Assembly (NCBI RefSeq): GCF_000333895.2
Contig: NZ_ANFM02000006.1
Coordinates: 124,001-188,000 of the forward strand
Direction: 5' to 3'
Length of the DNA stretch: 64,000 bases
From: Grimontia indica
GTDB taxonomy: Bacteria; Pseudomonadota; Gammaproteobacteria; Enterobacterales; Vibrionaceae
Of this stretch, positions 61,867 to 64,000 are shown in pieces; position 1 is the stretch's first letter; the number at the start of each line of letters is the position of its first letter. The translations under genes and the position numbers were made by a program. Below the pieces are notes generated by a model, which saw only the letters and a program-made list of their open reading frames with translations, did not search any database and was not told the origin of the DNA.

Positions 61867-63492
61867 ATGTATGAACTAGAAAGTACTTCAGAAAATCGTT
61901 CCAGCTCAGCAGCTTGCTCCAGCATTAAGATCACTGGGCCTTTGTTCAGCGAAGATGCTAAAAGCATTCTGAGTGCAGATGCTTTGAACTTTATATCTGC
62001 GCTTTGCCAACAGTTCTCGGGATCATTGTCTTCGCTACTGATTGACAGAAAGCGTCAGCAGGAGAAATTCGATAGCGGTGCCCTACCTGATTTCAGGAGC
62101 GATACTGCAGACGTTCGAGACGATCGAGATTGGAAAGTGGTTGATATTCCGGAGATATTGCTCGATAGGCGCGTTGAGATAACAGGCCCCATTGACCGGA
62201 AAATGGTGATCAATGCGCTCAACTCTGGTGCAAATGTATTTATGTGTTGCTTCGAGGATGCCACTTCACCGACCTGGGAAAACATGGTGAATGGCCAAGT
62301 AAACATGCGTGATGCCAATGCGGGCACAATCTCGTATAGCGACCCGAAAAATGGCAAGCATTATCAGTTAGCTGATAACCCCGCGACATTGATCCATCGT
62401 CCAAGAGGTTTGCACCTTCAGGAATCCCATATTCTTTTCGATGGTAAACCCATGCCAGCCAGCCTAATGGATTTCGGGTTGTACTTTTTCCACAATTACC
62501 AATCCCGCAAAGCGAATGGTCAAGGCGTTTACTTCTACTTGCCTAAGCTTGAGTCCATGGAAGAAGCTGCATGGTGGGAATCCGTGTTTGATTTCACCGA
62601 AGAGTACTTTTCTGCCGAAACAGGTACGATACGCGCCACTGTTCTCATTGAAACCCTTCCTGCTGTATTCCAAATGGAAGAAATCCTCTACGCGATGCGT
62701 AAGCACATCGTGGGTATGAACTGTGGCCGGTGGGATTACATTTTCAGCTACATCAAAACGCTGAAGAACCACACCGATCGCATCTTGCCTGATCGTCATG
62801 CCATCGGTATGGATCAACCTTTCTTAGAGGCGTACAGCAAACGTCTTATCCAGACCTGCCATCGCCGCGGAGCATTAGCGATTGGCGGAATGTCTGCCTT
62901 CATTCCATCCAAAGATCCTGACGAGATGGCTCGCGTAACACAGAAGGTGATTGAAGATAAACGCCGTGAAGCGACGAATGGTCATGATGGCACCTGGGTC
63001 GCTCATCCACACTTGGTATCACTTGCCCGCGAAATATTTGATGAATACCTGAATGGCGCGACAAACCAACGCCACTTTATTCCTGATGGAAGCTTTAATA
63101 GCGAACTCCTTCTTCGACCAAGCCAAGGACCAAAAGATGAGCCCGGAGTAAGAAAGAATATCCGAATCGCGGTGCTTTATATGGAAGCCTGGCTACGTGG
63201 TATTGGTTGCGTACCTATTTACGGGTTGATGGAAGATGCCGCTACAGCTGAAATTTCTCGCGCCAACATTTGGCAATGGCTTAAGCATCAGGTGTCCCTG
63301 GATGATGGTCGACCATTTACCACTGAGCTATTTAGAGCGTGGCTCGATCAGGAAGTAAAGGACATGAAAGCCTCAGCAGGCAATGGCGAATTCAGAAAAT
63401 TTGATGAAGCATCGGCGTTGTTTTTCACCCTCTCAACCGATATTCACTTTGCGGATTTTCTCACCATTCCTTGCTACGCAAAACTCGAATAA
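61867..63492 (+). CDS. aceB: Malate synthase A
   Basis: A 541-aa TIM-barrel enzyme, the usual length of malate synthase A. Family motifs are DCFEDATSPTWENM-like CCFEDATSPTWENMVNGQVN, the RPRGLHLQESH block, GMNCGRWDYIFSYIKTL with catalytic Asp and Arg, and GGMSAFIPSKDP. It condenses glyoxylate and acetyl-CoA to malate. I chose ATG 61867, preceded by AAGGA. No isocitrate lyase gene is adjacent, and the divergent gcl operon suggests that its glyoxylate comes from purine breakdown, not from the acetate shunt. Confidence 0.93.
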   Translation: MYELESTSENRSSSAACSSIKITGPLFSEDAKSILSADALNFISALCQQFSGSLSSLLIDRKRQQEKFDSGALPDFRSDTADVRDDRDWKVVDIPEILLDRRVEITGPIDRKMVINALNSGANVFMCCFEDATSPTWENMVNGQVNMRDANAGTISYSDPKNGKHYQLADNPATLIHRPRGLHLQESHILFDGKPMPASLMDFGLYFFHNYQSRKANGQGVYFYLPKLESMEEAAWWESVFDFTEEYFSAETGTIRATVLIETLPAVFQMEEILYAMRKHIVGMNCGRWDYIFSYIKTLKNHTDRILPDRHAIGMDQPFLEAYSKRLIQTCHRRGALAIGGMSAFIPSKDPDEMARVTQKVIEDKRREATNGHDGTWVAHPHLVSLAREIFDEYLNGATNQRHFIPDGSFNSELLLRPSQGPKDEPGVRKNIRIAVLYMEAWLRGIGCVPIYGLMEDAATAEISRANIWQWLKHQVSLDDGRPFTTELFRAWLDQEVKDMKASAGNGEFRKFDEASALFFTLSTDIHFADFLTIPCYAKLE

Positions 63493-63542
63493 CGAGCATT
63501 GGCGGCTGCTTTAAGCCGCCCTTAAAATCTAGGAGACTTTCA

Positions 63543-63983
63543 ATGGAAAATCTGACGATGATAAAAGCACTGGAAATCACCACTAAGGTGTTCCATGCGG
63601 CGCAAGAACGGAAAACCCAACCACTAACGGTGGCCATTTTGGACAAAGGTGGCGCACTCATTTCGCTGCAGAGGCAAGATGGCTCAAGCATGATGCGGCC
63701 GGAAATTGCGATTGCAAAAGCCTGGGGGGCATTAGCTCTGGGGTGCTCCTCCAGAAAGATTGCGGATGATGCCCAAACACGCCCTTGCTTTATCTCGTCA
63801 GTCGCTACGCTTGCACAGGGAAACCTTGTTCCCGTTCCCGGTGGTGTGCTCATCCGAGACGCGTCATCGGAATTACTCGGTGCAGTCGGCGTTTCCGGCG
63901 ATATCTCTGATACCGATGAAGCCGTCGCGATTGCCGGTATTGTCGCTTCCAGTCTAAAAACTGATGCCGTTCTGGCAAGCTGA
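63543..63983 (+). CDS. GlcG/HbpS-family protein
   Basis: A 146-aa protein of the GlcG (DUF336) family. Visible features are TVAILDKGGALISLQRQDGSS, ARPCFISSV-type RPCFISSVATLAQGNLVPVPGGVLIRD and GAVGVSGDISDTDE. Such proteins occur next to glycolate or glyoxylate genes and some bind haem; enzymatic activity is not established. I chose ATG 63543 with TAGGAGA before it, 50 bases after aceB, so the two form an operon. A 24-codon upstream extension is open but lacks an SD. Confidence 0.85.
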   Translation: MENLTMIKALEITTKVFHAAQERKTQPLTVAILDKGGALISLQRQDGSSMMRPEIAIAKAWGALALGCSSRKIADDAQTRPCFISSVATLAQGNLVPVPGGVLIRDASSELLGAVGVSGDISDTDEAVAIAGIVASSLKTDAVLAS

Positions 63984-64000
63984 TTTCACCTGCAAACGGC

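Overview
The window looks like a chromosomal segment of a marine gammaproteobacterium of the Vibrionaceae. The clues are an exbD-hutBCD haem-uptake tail arranged as in Vibrio, a VxrA/VxrB-type two-component operon, a HlyU-family protein, a lone YoaH protein and a 162-bp palindromic repeat of a type common in Vibrionaceae intergenic DNA. A Grimontia/Enterovibrio-like genus is my guess only. I saw no rRNA, tRNA, CRISPR array, prophage or intact insertion sequence.

Layout. 1-3004: 3' end of a TonB/ExbBD plus HutBCD haem transport operon. 3111-16725: mixed housekeeping and accessory genes (Gfo/Idh oxidoreductase, chromate transporter, LysR regulator, acyltransferase, NadD-like and NadE NAD enzymes, HD alarmone-type hydrolase, YoaH, TraF-like outer-membrane protein, vxrABC-type signalling operon). 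16861-27396: pntAB, HlyU-family gene, DUF1127 gene, a BASS-like transporter, 5'-nucleotidase, pirin, PopT (DUF368). 27557-33005: envelope and redox functions (Sco1 and PCuAC copper chaperones, Lpp facing an L,D-transpeptidase, MsrPQ). 33131-38733: MATE and AEC transporters, SgrR-type regulator, small proteins.

The centrepiece is 39039-48883 plus 56582-63983. Together these encode a complete route from urate to central metabolism: PuuD urate oxidase, HIU hydrolase, OHCU decarboxylase, allantoinase, allantoicase and ureidoglycolate lyase give glyoxylate. Gcl, Hyi, GlxR and a glycerate 2-kinase carry glyoxylate to 2-phosphoglycerate, and malate synthase offers the alternative branch. Two NCS2 purine permeases and an 8-oxoguanine-deaminase-like enzyme feed the top of the pathway. 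No xanthine dehydrogenase or urease lies in the window. The halves are separated by about 7.7 kb of other genes (48.9-56.5 kb), which include a LysR gene with two C-terminal lesions and a RutR-like TetR regulator. A palindrome, TTGTATACAA or a near copy, occurs in the divergent promoter regions of both halves and suggests one regulon.

Several genes under 60 codons were found by reading the gaps: YoaH (50 aa), a 46-aa protein after hlyU, and 32-aa and 25-aa single-span membrane proteins. Where a Shine-Dalgarno (SD) sequence or family alignment pointed to an internal start, the shorter gene is given.
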